The notes under the pieces: model-generated
What the model was told of the DNA's origin: nothing
What the model saw: the letters and a program-made list of their open reading frames with translations, nothing else
The model's database searches: none
From: Prochilodus magdalenae
Lineage: Eukaryota; Chordata; Actinopteri; Characiformes; Prochilodontidae
Direction of reading: 5' to 3'
Assembly (NCBI GenBank): GCA_024036415.1
Contig: JAMWET010002892.1
Coordinates: forward strand, 124,501-188,500
Length of the DNA: 64,000 nt
Shown here: positions 11,856-24,025 of the stretch, piece by piece
How the letters are laid out: each line of letters opens with the position of its first letter
How positions within the stretch are numbered: position 1 is the stretch's first letter
Position numbers and translations under genes: made by a program

Positions 11856-12081
11856 TTAAAGGAACAGTATGTTATATAGTTGAGCATGAGATTTCACCAG
11901 AGATTCAGGAAATTTTGAAATACTGGCTTCTCCACGACCACAGTGCTACGGGTACTGTGTGTAAACGGGATGACTCGAGTCACAGTTTGACTCGAGTCAC
12001 TCCTGCAGCTTAGTTTCCATGTATGTTCACACTCATTCATATTTTACATTTGTTCAAATCACCAACAGTATGTCCCTTTAA
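11856..12081. mobile_element. MITE with TTAA termini
   Basis: 226 bp bounded by TTAAAGGAACAGTATGT on the left and ACAGTATGTCCCTTTAA on the right, which are imperfect inverted repeats of 17 bp ending in TTAA. That is compatible with a piggyBac-type non-autonomous element. It carries a nested pair of ACTCGAGTCA motifs. Confidence 0.65.
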
Positions 12082-13439
12082 TCACCAGTCTGCTTTTATT
12101 AGAGGACAGTTCCTCTCCGAACTTTACTTTCGAGGCAGCGAGGCTGTGGAAATCCTCTCCGAGTGAAAAGTGGCTTCTTGTCGAGGCTTCTGCATTCCAC
12201 GATTTTATTACCGAGCTGTAAAACCATAAGCGCCTGGCTCCTTCATGCCGCTGTGTGCCGTGATCTGGCGTAGTGCATCTTTACGAGCATGCCCGGGCCC
12301 GCTGTTAGGTTGCGTGACACGGCTGGGGCCGATGGTGAGCGGAGAGCGCGTGGATGGGGCTGATAATGAGGGGACCCATTGTGTGGGGTGAAGCCTCAGC
12401 CGGTGCGAGTGGTGCCAGCCTCTCAGAGAGCAAGAGGTCACCTCCAGTCACACACAGAACATATGCAGCGGAGGAGAAGAACGCCAGAGGCTCCCATTCC
12501 AAACCCCAGACAAACTCACACACACCCAGACCGGCACGGACCTGGAGCACCAGCCACAGGGTGAACCTTTAAACTCCACTACAGATTAATAATCCACACG
12601 GAGAGGAGTGTGGGTCCGCATGGCTGTGGGTGAGAGTTCGGGGATGTGTCCTGACGGAGTACATGCAGTTCGGAGGCTGTAGAGGTCTGCACTGTGGTGC
12701 TCAGGGGTCACCTAGGTACACCTGCCCTCTCAGCTCCTCTGGTCACATAGGAACTCTTTGTGGTTACAGGCCGAAGTGGACAGTGAGTGGACACACTGCT
12801 GTGTCGTATCCATGGTACCTAATAATTAGCACATCTAATTATTCACATGCTCACCAAACGAAGGCAAAGCAGCTTGGTTAATTCTCGGGTGAAATCCTAG
12901 GGTGTAAACGGATCAGAACCATCCTGCTGCAGCTTTAAGGCCAGCAACACCTCAGCATCCGCCAGCCTACACCTCAGCATCCGCCAGCCTACACGTAACC
13001 CTTTCAGGGAACAGGCTTTGAGAGCTGGACGTCTGGTTCCCATCACCACCACTTGATACTTCACACGGATCAGCTCCCACTTTGTTGGGCATTACTACGT
13101 GGGCATGTTCAGTGGCAGGTAAAGTGTACGGGTTGCCAGAGCAGTAAGAATCCTGCATGAGTCGGTGCAATAATAACGCCAGCCTACCGCCCCCCCACCT
13201 CCAGCTATGTGAGACTCGGTCGCCCCCGCCTTCATGCATTATTAAGAGGGTGCATTTCTCCCCCCGCCCCCCCAGCCCACCCCCTCACCACAAACCCCTT
13301 CATTATTTATGGCGAGGGCCAGAGCAGGACTCTAACAGGCATATAGGATTTCTGCGCCTCTGTCGTGCAGACTCTGTCCAATGAGGCCGGCCCGGGTGGG
13401 TGGGTGGATGGGTGAGAGAGAGAGAGAGAGAGAAAGGGT
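12082..13439. other. Single-copy, GC-rich sequence with possible conserved elements
   Basis: 12090-12330 resembles conserved non-coding DNA (motifs CACGATTTTATTACC and AACCATAAGCGCC). A 22-bp direct duplication, ACACCTCAGCATCCGCCAGCC, is at 12948-12992. No coding exon recognised. Confidence 0.4.
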
Positions 13440-13560
13440 GGGTTGCGGGCGAGTAGACTGCACAGGCTATAAATAGAAAGCTCTCCAGCTCCCTCGCGCT
13501 CTTTGTTGGAGGCAGTCAGAGGATGCGCGCTGCATGCATAACGAGTAAAGGTGGCGCAGG
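13440..13560 (+). promoter_or_regulatory. TATA-type core promoter candidate
   Basis: CTATAAATAG at 13467-13476 matches a strong TATA box and sits in CpG-rich single-copy DNA, after a GA microsatellite at 13414-13434. A start site would be expected near 13500. A possible donor GTAAAG follows at 13544. No downstream coding exon is recognisable, so this is only a motif-level call. Confidence 0.25.
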
Positions 13561-15055
13561 AGAGCCAACTGCGGCCTCCAGGCTTCCGGGGCCTCACACG
13601 CACCGTCGGCCATTTGATGGAGCCTGGAAGGTGGTTGTTATGGCGGGGGGGGTGGAGGAGGAGCCCTGTTCTCCTCTCTTTAGCAGGCTTAGGGTGCGTT
13701 TGCGAGCCCCACCGCGGGAGCTGATGCAGTCTCCTTGACTGTGCACTGAGGCCAACAGGATTGGGGTTATGTAACAGAGGAGGGCGTCGTTCCCGTCCTA
13801 TAGGACTACGAGGCATTCAGAGAGCCTGTTCCAGCACTGTGCTGGGGGGGGGGCTAGTCGAATAACGGGAGCCTGCTGTATCTTTACCAAGTTAAAACAC
13901 CAACAACAGCACCTGCGTTCAGACGCTAGTCCACTTCCAAGTCCATGAGCCGCAGACGGCGCTCACCTGGAACTAGGGTTTTATGGTGAGCTCAGCCTAC
14001 TGTGCTTTAGCCCCGCCCTGTGATGCTGAAAGTTACGCCTCCGGGTTCCTCACATCACTCCGTTGAGTCTCCAAACTACATTTCCCATAATGCACCCTCG
14101 CATGACGTCAACACCACATGTCCGTCAGTGACCAATCACGAACCTCTTTCCATGTAGTACAAAGTGCCTGTGCTCTTACCAGGGCCGGTGCTGGCTCCCA
14201 GGACGCTGTTGGATCGGGCCCCCTTGTCCACTGCTTTGAGAGCTGAGTGATTACGGATCTGGATGTGGGTGCGGGTGGTCTTTTGGACAGGGCGTTGAAA
14301 CAGCGTGACGGAACATGTTTTAATTCTCCTGTTTTTTTGGAAAATGGTGGGGTCAACTACTTCACCTGGCGGCGGCAGCACCATGCCCCTCATGCCCGTT
14401 CCTCAGTTTCAGACCAGCAGGGTCGAGGGACTGGGACAGCACAAGTATTGCTGGACACTAGTCAATATGGTGTGTCCAGAGCGGCTGGAGATAGGGCCCC
14501 CCGCGTCGGCACCATGCCGGTGGGAGAGAGCTGAGACTTCGTTTGGTCGCTGGTTCGTTTGTTTGCTCTGGTTGTGACTCGTGGTCGTCCTCTTGGGCCC
14601 TGCTCTGCCCTTATCGGTTCTGAGTGCTTGGATCATTGTGTTCTGGTTCGCAGCCATCTGTGGCTTCTGATGGGTTCTGATGGGTTACTCTTTTAGATCT
14701 GCCAGCATCTGATTAGTCATTCCAGCATTATAGTTCTAAACACCATACACAGCCTGTTTACTTCTACTTGCAATAACAAAAGACAGAATTCTAAAAACCC
14801 ACGGGTCGAGAACCACACATCAGAGTATGTCTAGCAGTGAACTGGACCTCACCCACACGATGCTCGCTGTATGGTAATCTCAGTCCATCTGAAATCAGCC
14901 CGGCGGTGACACTGACGCGTGCGGAGAAGGTGGGGGCAGTGTTCCTGGGTTTGTGTATATCTGGTTTCCTCCTTGTGTGGAGAAGTCAAGAACTGGAAAG
15001 TGTTCCCGATCCCATGCAGTGATCTCCACTCCGGAGTCATCAGGTCCCATCCGAG
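13561..15055. other. Single-copy sequence, no gene recognised
   Basis: Mixed GC with scattered CpG, and a perfect TGACGTCA at 14103-14110. Open frames here are short and unsupported. Confidence 0.4.
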
Positions 15056-15225
15056 GTCCTGAAGATCATGACCATGACTTGACTCGAGTCAGACTAAGGA
15101 CTTGAGATATGCTCGACTAACACTGATAAAAGACTCGACTTGATTTTGAGTTGGTGGTCATGACTCTTGACTTGGACCTGAGGCAGATGACTCGAAATGA
15201 CTGGATTTAATATTGAATATTTGCA
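15056..15225. repeat. ACTCGAGTC-rich degenerate repeat
   Basis: Repeated GACTTGACTCGAGTCAGAC-like phrases on both strands. The same palindromic core appears at 11970-12001 and at 41515-41527. Confidence 0.5.
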
Positions 15226-16036
15226 TTTTTAGGGATTTTTATGGAAACTTGATTGGGTGATTTCTGCCGCAAAGCACCTGGCAACCTCAGAGAGCGGGCG
15301 ACCACCAGAGATAAATCGGCTACTCCAGAAACAGTGAGGTCTGGATTAGAGAGAGAAGAGCGGAACTGAGGGTCTGCAGGTCAAACACCAGTGACATGCT
15401 TCACCCGTCACTGCAGACCCCACACAGACAGGCACGTGACTGTGTGGTTTGGCTAGTCCAACATGGAGGAGAGCACAGTAACCAGCTCCATGACTGCACT
15501 GACCCCCAGTCAGCGGTTCTGCTCTGACCCTACAGACCTGCTGCTGCTGTTAACCTGAGGGGGCGTCCGGTCTGGGTCGTTCTCTAGCTCAGTAGCCCGG
15601 TACAGTTCGGCTCATATCGGATCTCGCCTCCTACTGCTCCCAGAGATCTGCTAAGTCATGGTAACCAGGGAACTACAGTAGTTACGTTTCCCCAGAGTTC
15701 CCCATCTTTCATTTAGTCAAGTACATTTAATCACAATAGCCTTCAGTGGGCGGGGCGACAGTAAGGGACCGTCTCTAAAGTACAGGTTCTGTTTAGACAT
15801 GCAGAGAGTTCTGTTGATGTTATTTATAAGAACTTTAAACACACTGAAATACCTAGATAACATAAAAGGCATACCTAGTCCTCACTGTATGCCTTTAGTT
15901 CGGTAGGATTAGTTTGTTTTCATAATTATTATTTTTATCAGTATTCAATTACTTTAATAAAATACTACTGTGAGTTAACAGTATCACATAGACATCTACC
16001 ATCAACTGTAGTACACACACCCATCTGATAAACATG
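15226..16036. other. Unassigned sequence
   Basis: No coding or repeat signal recognised. Confidence 0.4.
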
Positions 16037-17709
16037 CTAAACCCGTACACTGGAGCTAAACCCGTACACTGGAGCTAAACCGGTACACTGGAGCTAAACC
16101 CGTCCACTGGAGCTAAACCTGTACACTGGAGCTAAACGTTTCCACTGGAGCTAAACCCATCCACTGGAGCTAAACCCGTCCACTGGAGCTAAACCGGTAC
16201 ACTGGAGCTAAACCCGTACACTGGAGCTAAACGTGTCCACTGGAGCTAAACCTGTCCACTGGAGCTAAACCCGTACACTGGAGCTAAACCCGTACACTGG
16301 AGCTAAACCCGTACACTGGAGCTAAACCCGTACACTGGAGCTAAACCTGTACACTGGAGCTAAACGTTTCCACTGGAGCTAAACCCGTACACTGGAGCTA
16401 AACCTGTACACTGGAGCTAAACCCGTACACTGGAGCTAAACCTGTACACTGGAGCTAAACCTGTACACTGGAGCTAAACCCGTACACTGGAGCTAAACGT
16501 GTCCACTGGAGCTAAACCTGTACACTGGAGCTAAACGTTTCCACTGGAGCTAAACGTGTCCACTGGAGCTAAACCTGTACACTGGAGCTAAACGTTTCCA
16601 CTGGAGCTAAACCCGTACACTAGAGCTAAACGTTTCCACTGGAGCTAAACCCGTACACTGGAGCTAAACCCGTACACTGGAGCTAAACATGTCCACTGGA
16701 GCTAAACCCGTACACTGGAGCTAAACGTTTCCACTGGAGCTAAACCCGTACACTGGAGCTAAACGTGTCCACTGGAGCTAAACCCGTACACTGGAGCTAA
16801 ACATGTCCACTGGAGCTAAACCTGTACACTGGAGCTAAACGTGTCCACTGGAGCTAAACCTGTACACTGGAGCTAAACCTGTACACTGGAGCTAAACCCG
16901 TACACTGGAGCTAAACCTGTACACTGGAGCTAAACCCGTACACTGGAGCTAAACCTGTACACTGGAGCTAAACCTGTACACTGGAGCTAAACCCGTACAG
17001 TGGAGCTAAACGTTTCCACTGGAGCTAAACCCGTACACTGGAGCTAAACCCGTACACTGGAGCTAAACCCGTACACTGGAGCTAAACGTTTCCACTGGAG
17101 CTAAACCCGTACACTGGAGCTAAATGTTTCCACTGGAGCTAAACGTGTCCACTGGAGCTAAACCTGTACACTGGAGCTAAACGTTTCCACTGGAGCTAAA
17201 CCCGTACACTAGAGCTAAACGTTTCCACTGGAGCTAAACCCGTACACTGGAGCTAAACCCGTACACTGGAGCTAAACATGTCCACTGGAGCTAAACCCGT
17301 ACACTGGAGCTAAACGTTTCCACTGGAGCTAAACCCGTACACTGGAGCTAAACGTGTCCACTGGAGCTAAACCCGTACACTGGAGCTAAACATGTCCACT
17401 GGAGCTAAACCTGTACACTGGAGCTAAACGTGTCCACTGGAGCTAAACCTGTACACTGGAGCTAAACCTGTACACTGGAGCTAAACCCGTACACTGGAGC
17501 TAAACCTGTACACTGGAGCTAAACCCGTACACTGGAGCTAAACCTGTACACTGGAGCTAAACCCGTACACTGGAGCTAAACCCGTACACTGGAGCTAAAC
17601 ATGTCCACTGGAGCTAAACATGTCCACTGGAGCTAAACGTGTCCACTGGAGCTAAACCTGTACACTGGAGCTAAACCCATACAGTGGAGTTAACGTGTAC
17701 ACTGGAGTT
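16037..17709 (+). repeat. 19-bp minisatellite with higher-order duplication
   Basis: About 88 units of CACTGGAGCTAAAC plus a five-base variable link (CCGTA, CTGTA, GTTTC, GTGTC, ATGTC). A 22-unit block starting near 16532 recurs near 17121, offset 589 bp (31 units), including the rare ACTAGAG variant at 16621 and 17210. Confidence 0.97.
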
Positions 17710-18289
17710 GGAGCATCATAACTCCATATGACTTGCTTGACTTTCCCCACAGTAACTCGGGACGGCTTTGGGACTTTAAGGGTGAGACCTGAGGCTTCCT
17801 CGTGACTTACTCCCACCTCTGCTATCCGAAACTGGTTCTGGTTCTTGTTCCTTGCATACAGAGGTGCTCTGGGTCCTGTGGATCTTGTGCTATGATGATC
17901 GTCTGGTCTGTGTTGAGGAACGTTCTTCTTGAACTGCCCCACTATATGGCAGTGCAGTCTTACACAGAGCGGTGACCCCTCCCCATCTCTCCGGGAGGCT
18001 CCTTATACCCAATCATGTTACAGACCTGTTACCAATTAACCCAATTAGCGGCGGGATGTTCCAGCAGGTGGTCCTGTGCAGTCTTTTGTTCCTCCTGTCC
18101 CAGCTATTTTGGAACATGTTACTGGCACCAGATCCAGCTAACTGTATTTCAGCACTGGCCCTGTGGCCTTTAGACTATTCCAGCTGATTATATATATTAA
18201 GTTTACACACCACTGCACTCTGGGTCGTAGATGTACAGTCAGAGACGGCAGCTTATCTACTGCTGCACAGCTGGAGGCGTTGGTCATCC
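17710..18289. other. Unassigned sequence
   Basis: Open frames of 70-100 codons are present on both strands but none is recognisable. Confidence 0.35.
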
Positions 18290-18530
18290 TCCAGTCCCTC
18301 ACCAGGGCAGTGTCAGCTGGACAGTTCTGGGTGGTGGACGACTCTCGGTCCAGCAGTGACACTGAGGGGTCCGGCAGCACTGCTGTGTCTGATCCACTCA
18401 CACCAGCACCACCCACACTAACACACCACCACCACGTCAGTGTCCCTGCAGTGCTGAGAATGATCCACCACCATGGTGAGTGCACATCCACGGAGGTGGT
18501 TTAGTGTTATGGCTGAACGGTGTACCCCAT
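18290..18530 (+). repeat. Dispersed foldback repeat, family A, copy 2
   Basis: Right-arm half of family A: CAGCACTGCTGTGTCTGATC, CACTAACACACCACCACC, GAATGATCCACCACC. It ends in GGTTTAGTGTTATGGCTGAA, the typical outer end of this repeat type in fish. Confidence 0.75.
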
Positions 18531-18780
18531 ATAGCCAGCTTCATAGAAAGCAAGTCCCTCAAGCACGGGAAGGTTTGGGGTGCGGGTGGGGGTTTGTGCG
18601 GAGGTGTGGGGTTATAGAGTAAAACAAAGCCTTTAGTCCTGCACGTCCCCTCACTGCAGAGGTATACCCTCCGCTCCTGTAGAAACAGATTTCAATGCTC
18701 AACAGCCCAGAGCGATGCATTATTGATGGAGCTGTGCGTATCCCTTTAAATGGGATTGGTCTGTTTTTGTGTGCGTGCGC
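18531..18780. other. Unassigned sequence
   Basis: Single-copy sequence leading into the GA tract; TTTAAATGGGATTGG near 18746 includes an inverted CCAAT. Confidence 0.4.
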
Positions 18781-18833
18781 ATGTGAGAGAGCGCGAGAGA
18801 GAGAGAGAGCGCACGCGAGAGAGAGAGCGAGCG

Positions 18834-18929
<96 letters not shown>

Positions 18930-18967
18930 GAGAGGGGGAGAGAGAGAGAGAGAGAGAGAGCGAGAGG

Positions 18968-19016
<49 letters not shown>

Positions 19017-19017
19017 C

Positions 19018-19064
<47 letters not shown>

Positions 19065-19066
19065 CG

Positions 19067-19104
<38 letters not shown>
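18781..19104 (+). repeat. Long GA purine tract
   Basis: About 320 bp of nearly pure purine on the plus strand, GAGAGA with scattered CG interruptions and a G-run at 18919-18930. The long Ser/Leu-type and Arg/Glu-type open frames here are low-complexity by-products. Confidence 0.97.
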
Positions 19105-19106
<2 letters not shown>

Positions 19107-19179
19107 AGGCAGTAAGCTTTGTGTGGAGATCCAGCATGAACACACATGATCCTGTATTTTTAGCCCCCGTTACGCGGCT

Positions 19180-19418
19180 GCTGTAGCTCCATCCGTCCCT
19201 GCATGGAGTGAACGCGTTCGGCTCGGACTCCACCTCTATGGCAACATCTGTTCTTCCCTTCCTCGCCGAGAAGACGACGGGCAGGGCTGCTGCTGCTGCT
19301 GCTGCTGCTGAGATCCCGTGGCTGTTTCCTTTCACCCTCCCAGCGTTGTGGGAAACGTGAGCGAGCCAGGGCTGCGGATCCCAGCATGGATTAACGCTTG
19401 CACGGACGGCACGATCAG
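19180..19418 (+). promoter_or_regulatory. Candidate fbxl16 untranslated first exon and CpG-rich promoter
   Basis: CpG-rich single-copy stretch directly after the GA tract. It has a run of about seven CTG/TGC triplets at 19287-19311 and ends in a near-perfect donor, CAG|GTAAGC, at 19416-19424. It contains a three-codon upstream ORF, ATG GAT TAA, at 19386-19394. A perfect CRE (TGACGTCA) lies at 19736-19743, downstream. It is the strongest plus-strand orphan donor in CpG-rich DNA that I saw upstream of fbxl16. Splicing to 38792 would imply a 19.4-kb first intron. No transcript evidence is available here. Confidence 0.4.
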
Positions 19419-19861
19419 GTAAGCGCGAGCGATCACGGGGGGATGGCTTGGGGGTTGGGGGGAGAGTATGTGTGTGGGATGGGAGGCGTTGTGGTGGTGG
19501 CTTTAGCTGCATCCTCGGCTCGGTGTAGGAAGAAAAACAGAACGATGGAACACCGATAAAGACGGGAAGGTGGGGTCCCGCCGGAGGACGCGGGCAGGGG
19601 CGCACGGACCGTGGTGGAGCAGAGGGGGGAGTTTGGGGGCGATGCGCACCGTTCATAACCTCTTTTGTCTCGCCTGTCAAGCCGAGCGAAGCCACACTGA
19701 TGTTGAGCCGTAATGGCTAAAGGAGGGCTCCAGTATGACGTCATCCCACCACCCCCCCCTTTCTGACGCTGGATGCGGTCACCATGTTGTGATGGTCCAC
19801 TGGAGTGGAAGGGCTGAGTTCTGGATGCACCCTGGTTCCCAGTTCGAATGAATGCAGACCT
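19419..19861. other. CpG-containing sequence after the candidate donor
   Basis: Continues the CpG-rich character to about 19.75 kb. Perfect CRE at 19736-19743. No coding exon. Confidence 0.4.
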
Positions 19862-22679
19862 CTGTACTGGTGGGATGGGCCTATAGGAGGGTATGTGGTG
19901 GGGTGTACTGGTGGGACGAGCCTTTAGGAAGGTGTATGGTGGGGTGTACTGGTGGGACGAGCCGTTGGATAGCTTTCTGGTGGGGTGTACTGGTGGGCCG
20001 AGCCTTTAGGAGGGTATGTGGTGGGGTGTACTGGTGGGACGAGCCTTTAGGAGGGTATGTGGTGGGGTGTACTGGTGGGACGAGCCTTTAGGAGGGTATG
20101 TGGTGGGGTGTACTGGTGGGACGAGGCTTTAGGAGGGTATGTGGTGGGGTGTACTGGTGGGACGAGCCTTTAGGAGGGTATGTGGTGGGGTGTACTGGTG
20201 GGACGAGCCTTTAGGAGGGTATGTGGTGGGGTGTACTGGTGGGACGAGCCTTTAGGAGGGTATGTGGTGGGGTGTACTGGTGGGACGAGCCTATAGGAGG
20301 GTGTGTGTGGGGGGTGTACGGTGGTGGGACGAGCCTTTAGGAGGGTATGTGGTGGGGTGTACTGGTGGGACGAGCCTTTAGGAGGGGTATGTGGTGGGGG
20401 TGTACTGGTGGGACGAGCCTTTAGGAGGGTATGTGGTGGGGTGTACTGGTGGGACGAGCCTTTAGGAGGGTATGTGGTGGGGTGTACTGGTGGGACGAGC
20501 CTTTAGGAGGGTATGTGGTGGGGTGTACTGGTGGGACGAGCCTTTAGGAAGGTATGTGGTGGGGTGTACTGGTGGGACGAGCCTTTAGGAGGGTATGTGG
20601 TGGGGTGTACTGGTGGGACGAGCCTTTAGGAGGGTATGTGGTGGGGTGTACTGGTTGGACGAGCCTTTAGGAGGGTATGTGGTGGGGTGTACTGGTGGGA
20701 CGAGCCTTTAGGTAGGTATGTGGTGGGGTGTACTGGTGGGACGAGCCTTTAGGAGGGTATGTGGTGGGGTGTACTGGTGGGACGAGCCTTTAGGTAGGTA
20801 TGTGGTGGGGTGTACTGGTGGGACGAGCCTTTAGGAGGGTGTGTGGTGGGGTGTACTGGTGGGACGAGCCTTTAGGAGGGTATGTGGTGGGGTGTACTGG
20901 TGGGACGAGCCTGTAGGAGGGTATGTGGTGGGGTGTACTGGTGGGACGAGCCTTTAGGAGGGTATGTGGTGGGGTGTACTGGTGGGACGAGCCTTTAGGA
21001 GGGTATGTGGTGGGGTGTACTGGTGGGACGAGCCTTTAGGTAGCTTTCTGGTGGGGTGTACTGGTGAGATGGGCCTTTAGGTAGCTTTCTGATGGGGTGT
21101 ACTGGTGGGACGAGGCTTTAGGAGGGTATCTGGTGGGGTGTACTGGTGGGACGAGCCTTTAGGAGGGTATGTGGTGGGGTGTACTGGTGGGACGAGCCTT
21201 TAGGAGGGTATGTGGTGGGGTGTACTGGTGGGACGAGCCTTTAGGAGGGTATGTGGTGGGGTGTACTGGTGGGACGAGCCTTTAGGAGGGTATGTGGTGG
21301 GGTGTACTGGTGGGACGAGCCTTTAGGAGGGTATGTGGTGGGGTGTACTGGTGGGACGAGCCTTTAGGAGGGTATGTGGTGGGGTGTACTGGTGGGACGA
21401 GGCTTTAGGAGGGTATCTGGTGGGGTGTACTGGTGGGACGAGGCTTTAGGAAGGTGTATGGTGGGGTGTACTGGTGGGACGAGCCTTTAGGTAGGTATGT
21501 GGTGGGGTGTACTGGTGGGACGAGCCTTTAGGAGGGTATCTGGTGGGGTGTACTGGTGGGATGGGCCTTTAGGAGGGTATGTGGTGGGGTGTACTGGTGG
21601 GATGATTTTTTAAGTAGCTTTCTGGTGGGGTGTACTGGTGGGACGAGGCTTTAGGAAGATGTATGGTGGGGTGTACTGGTGGGACGAGGCTTTAGGAAGG
21701 TGTATGGTGGGGTGTACTGGTGGGACGAGGCTTTAGGAAGGTGTATGGTGGGGTGTACTGGTGGGACGAGGCTTTGGATAAGTGTGTGGTGGGGTGTACT
21801 GGTGGGCGGAGCCTTTAGGAGGGTATGTGGTGGGATGTACTGGTGGGACGAGCCTTTAGGAGGGTATGTGGTGGGGTGTACTGGTGGGATGGGCCTTTAG
21901 GAGGGTATGTGGTGGGGTGTACTGGTGGGATGGGCCTTTAGGAGGGTATGTGGTGGGGTGTACTGGTGGGACGAGCCTTTAGGAGGGTATGTGGTGGGGT
22001 GTACTGGTGGGACGAGCCTTTGGATAGGTATGTGGTGGGGTGTACTGGTGGGACGAGCCTTTAGGAGGGTATGTGGTGGGGTGTACTGGTGGGACGAGCC
22101 TTTAGGAGGGTATGTGGTGGGGTGTACTGGTGGGACGAGCCTTTAGGAGGGTATGTGGTGGGGTGTACTGGTGGGACGAGCCTTTAGGAGGGTATGTGGT
22201 GGGGTGTACTGGTGGGATGAGCCTTTAGGAGGGTATGTGGTGGGGTGTACTGGTGGGACGAGCCTTTAGGAGGGTATGTGGTGGGGTGTACTGGTGGGCC
22301 GAGCCTTTAGGAGGGTATGTGGTGGGGTGTACTGGTGGGACGAGCCTTTAGGAGGGTATGTGGTGGGGTGTACTGGTGGGACGAGCCTTTAGGAGGGTAT
22401 GTGGTGGGGTGTACTGGTGGGCCGAGCCTTTAGGAGGGTATGTGGTGGGGTGTACTGGTGGGACGAGCCTTTAGGAAGGTATGTGGTGGGGTGTACTGGT
22501 GGGACGAGCCTTTAGGAGGGTATGTGGTGGGGTGTACTGGTGGGACGAGCCTTTAGGAGGGTATGTGGTGGGGTGTACTGGTGGGACGAGCCTATAGGAG
22601 GGTATGTGGTGGGGTGTACTGGTGGGACGAGCCTTTAGGAGGGTATGTGGTGGGGTGTACTGGTGGGACGAGCCTTTAT
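19862..22679 (+). repeat. 41-bp minisatellite
   Basis: About 69 units containing GGTGTACTGGTGGGACGAGC followed by CTTTAGGAGGGTATGTGGTG. Most are identical; variant units (GAGGCTTTAGGAAGGTGTATG; CCTTTAGGTAGCTTTCTG) cluster near the left edge and at 21030-21120 and 21400-21790. Largest array in the window by length. Confidence 0.98.
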
Positions 22680-23560
22680 CGGACTGTGTGGGGCTGCGTA
22701 TGTGCTGGGGCTGAGATGTATGAATGAATCCAGGCTGTGTTGTGGTCAGGATGAGCCCTCGGATCGTAGGGGATTGTGGGCTGGGATATTTTTTCTCAGC
22801 ATGAATGAACGGAGGCTGCCTTTAGAGGGTGCAGGGATGGGATGTGGGACAAGTCCATACCGTGACCCTAAGGTGTGTTTGCCCCTGATGTATCCATGCA
22901 GGAAGAGATGGAGTGTATGTGGGATGAGGGGCAGTGAGGAGCTACAGCTACACGTTGTACAGTCAGCGTTCGGTCAGTAACGGTCCATTAGGGTTAATCT
23001 AGTGTTCTGTTCTGGGCTGTAGTAGTTTACAATCAAGCTCCACTAAAAAAGCAAAGGGCCAAGATGGGTTCATTCAGCCTCACCTTTAGGGTCAACAGGA
23101 CATCGGTAGTACAGGTGTGAGGTTCATTACCACCCATATATGGGGCCCCATGTCAGCTGTGTAGTCTGTCAGTACTGTCAGCAGTTACAGGATGAGGGAA
23201 AATAGCTGGGCCTGTAGATGGAATGCACTCTCTGGTGATGTTCACTTCTCCTATGGTCCCTGTATTAGTTATATGGGAGCTGCACATGGTGATTTTTTGG
23301 CTTTTCTAGATTACATGCTGACACTTCAAGCGGGATCCGTAAACAGAGAGGTCCTCCTTAATAAAAGCAGCTGCTAGTGGAGAAGGGTCAGCAGCTGTGT
23401 GGCACTAGCAGGGAAGGCCCTCACCGAGCTGTGGAGATCCGTGCAACCTACATGGGCCCATGTCTACAAATCATGAGTGTGTGATCATAATGAAATGTTT
23501 TTGAAATGGTAATTTTGATATTTTGTTCTCACTGCCTTCAAAGGAATCTGGAATGCCTGG
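22680..23560. other. Unassigned sequence
   Basis: No coding homology recognised in several 60-110 codon open frames. Confidence 0.35.
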
Positions 23561-23564
23561 AATT

Positions 23565-24025
23565 CAGAACCGTTGACCAACTGTGCTCATACACTAAGGA
23601 ATTTGTCATCTGCATTTAGCCCGTCCATGCAGTCCAACCCAAATACACACACCCTTATGGGCAACGAGCACACCTGCCCAGAGCGGAGCGCCATCCCTGT
23701 TCATGGCTCCCGGAAAGCAGTTGGGTGTTTCCGCCATGTCCTGTTGGTTCAGGGAATTGAACCGGCAACCTCTTCGCCGCAAGGTTCCCAAACCTCCGGC
23801 CCATGGCTGCCCTTTGGCTTTGTAAACAAGGCCACAGACACACTGACGCAGTTCACCTCGTAGCAGCTTTACAGGGACTCCTTCAGTAGAGTCCTGAAAC
23901 AGGATAACCCTGTCCTGCTGAAGAACCAGGGCAGACCAGCCCACCTGTTTATAGCCAGTCTGGTGCTGGGTTAGCTCGTCACCCATCTGGAACATGCACC
24001 TTGACCAGCGTAGCAGCGTCATCAC
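23565..24025. repeat. Decayed dispersed fish repeat
   Basis: Sequence such as TTTGTCATCTGCATTTAGCC, GCCCAGAGCGGAGCG and GGAATTGAACCGGCAACC recalls a widespread teleost repeat with a tRNA-like AACC end. It is followed by CCTGTCCTGCTGAAGAACC, a second common motif. Heavily diverged. Confidence 0.5.

Noticed and set aside
14108..14657. Clusters of 60-95 codon open frames on both strands
   Set aside because: No recognisable domains, no splice context, overlapping in several frames.
18559..19695. A 378-codon minus-strand open frame rich in Ser and Leu
   Set aside because: Its centre is the GA microsatellite; the flanks show no homology and contain the candidate promoter and exon on the other strand.
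22645..22980. A 111-codon open frame at the end of the 41-bp array
   Set aside because: Begins inside the repeat and continues into sequence without recognisable homology.
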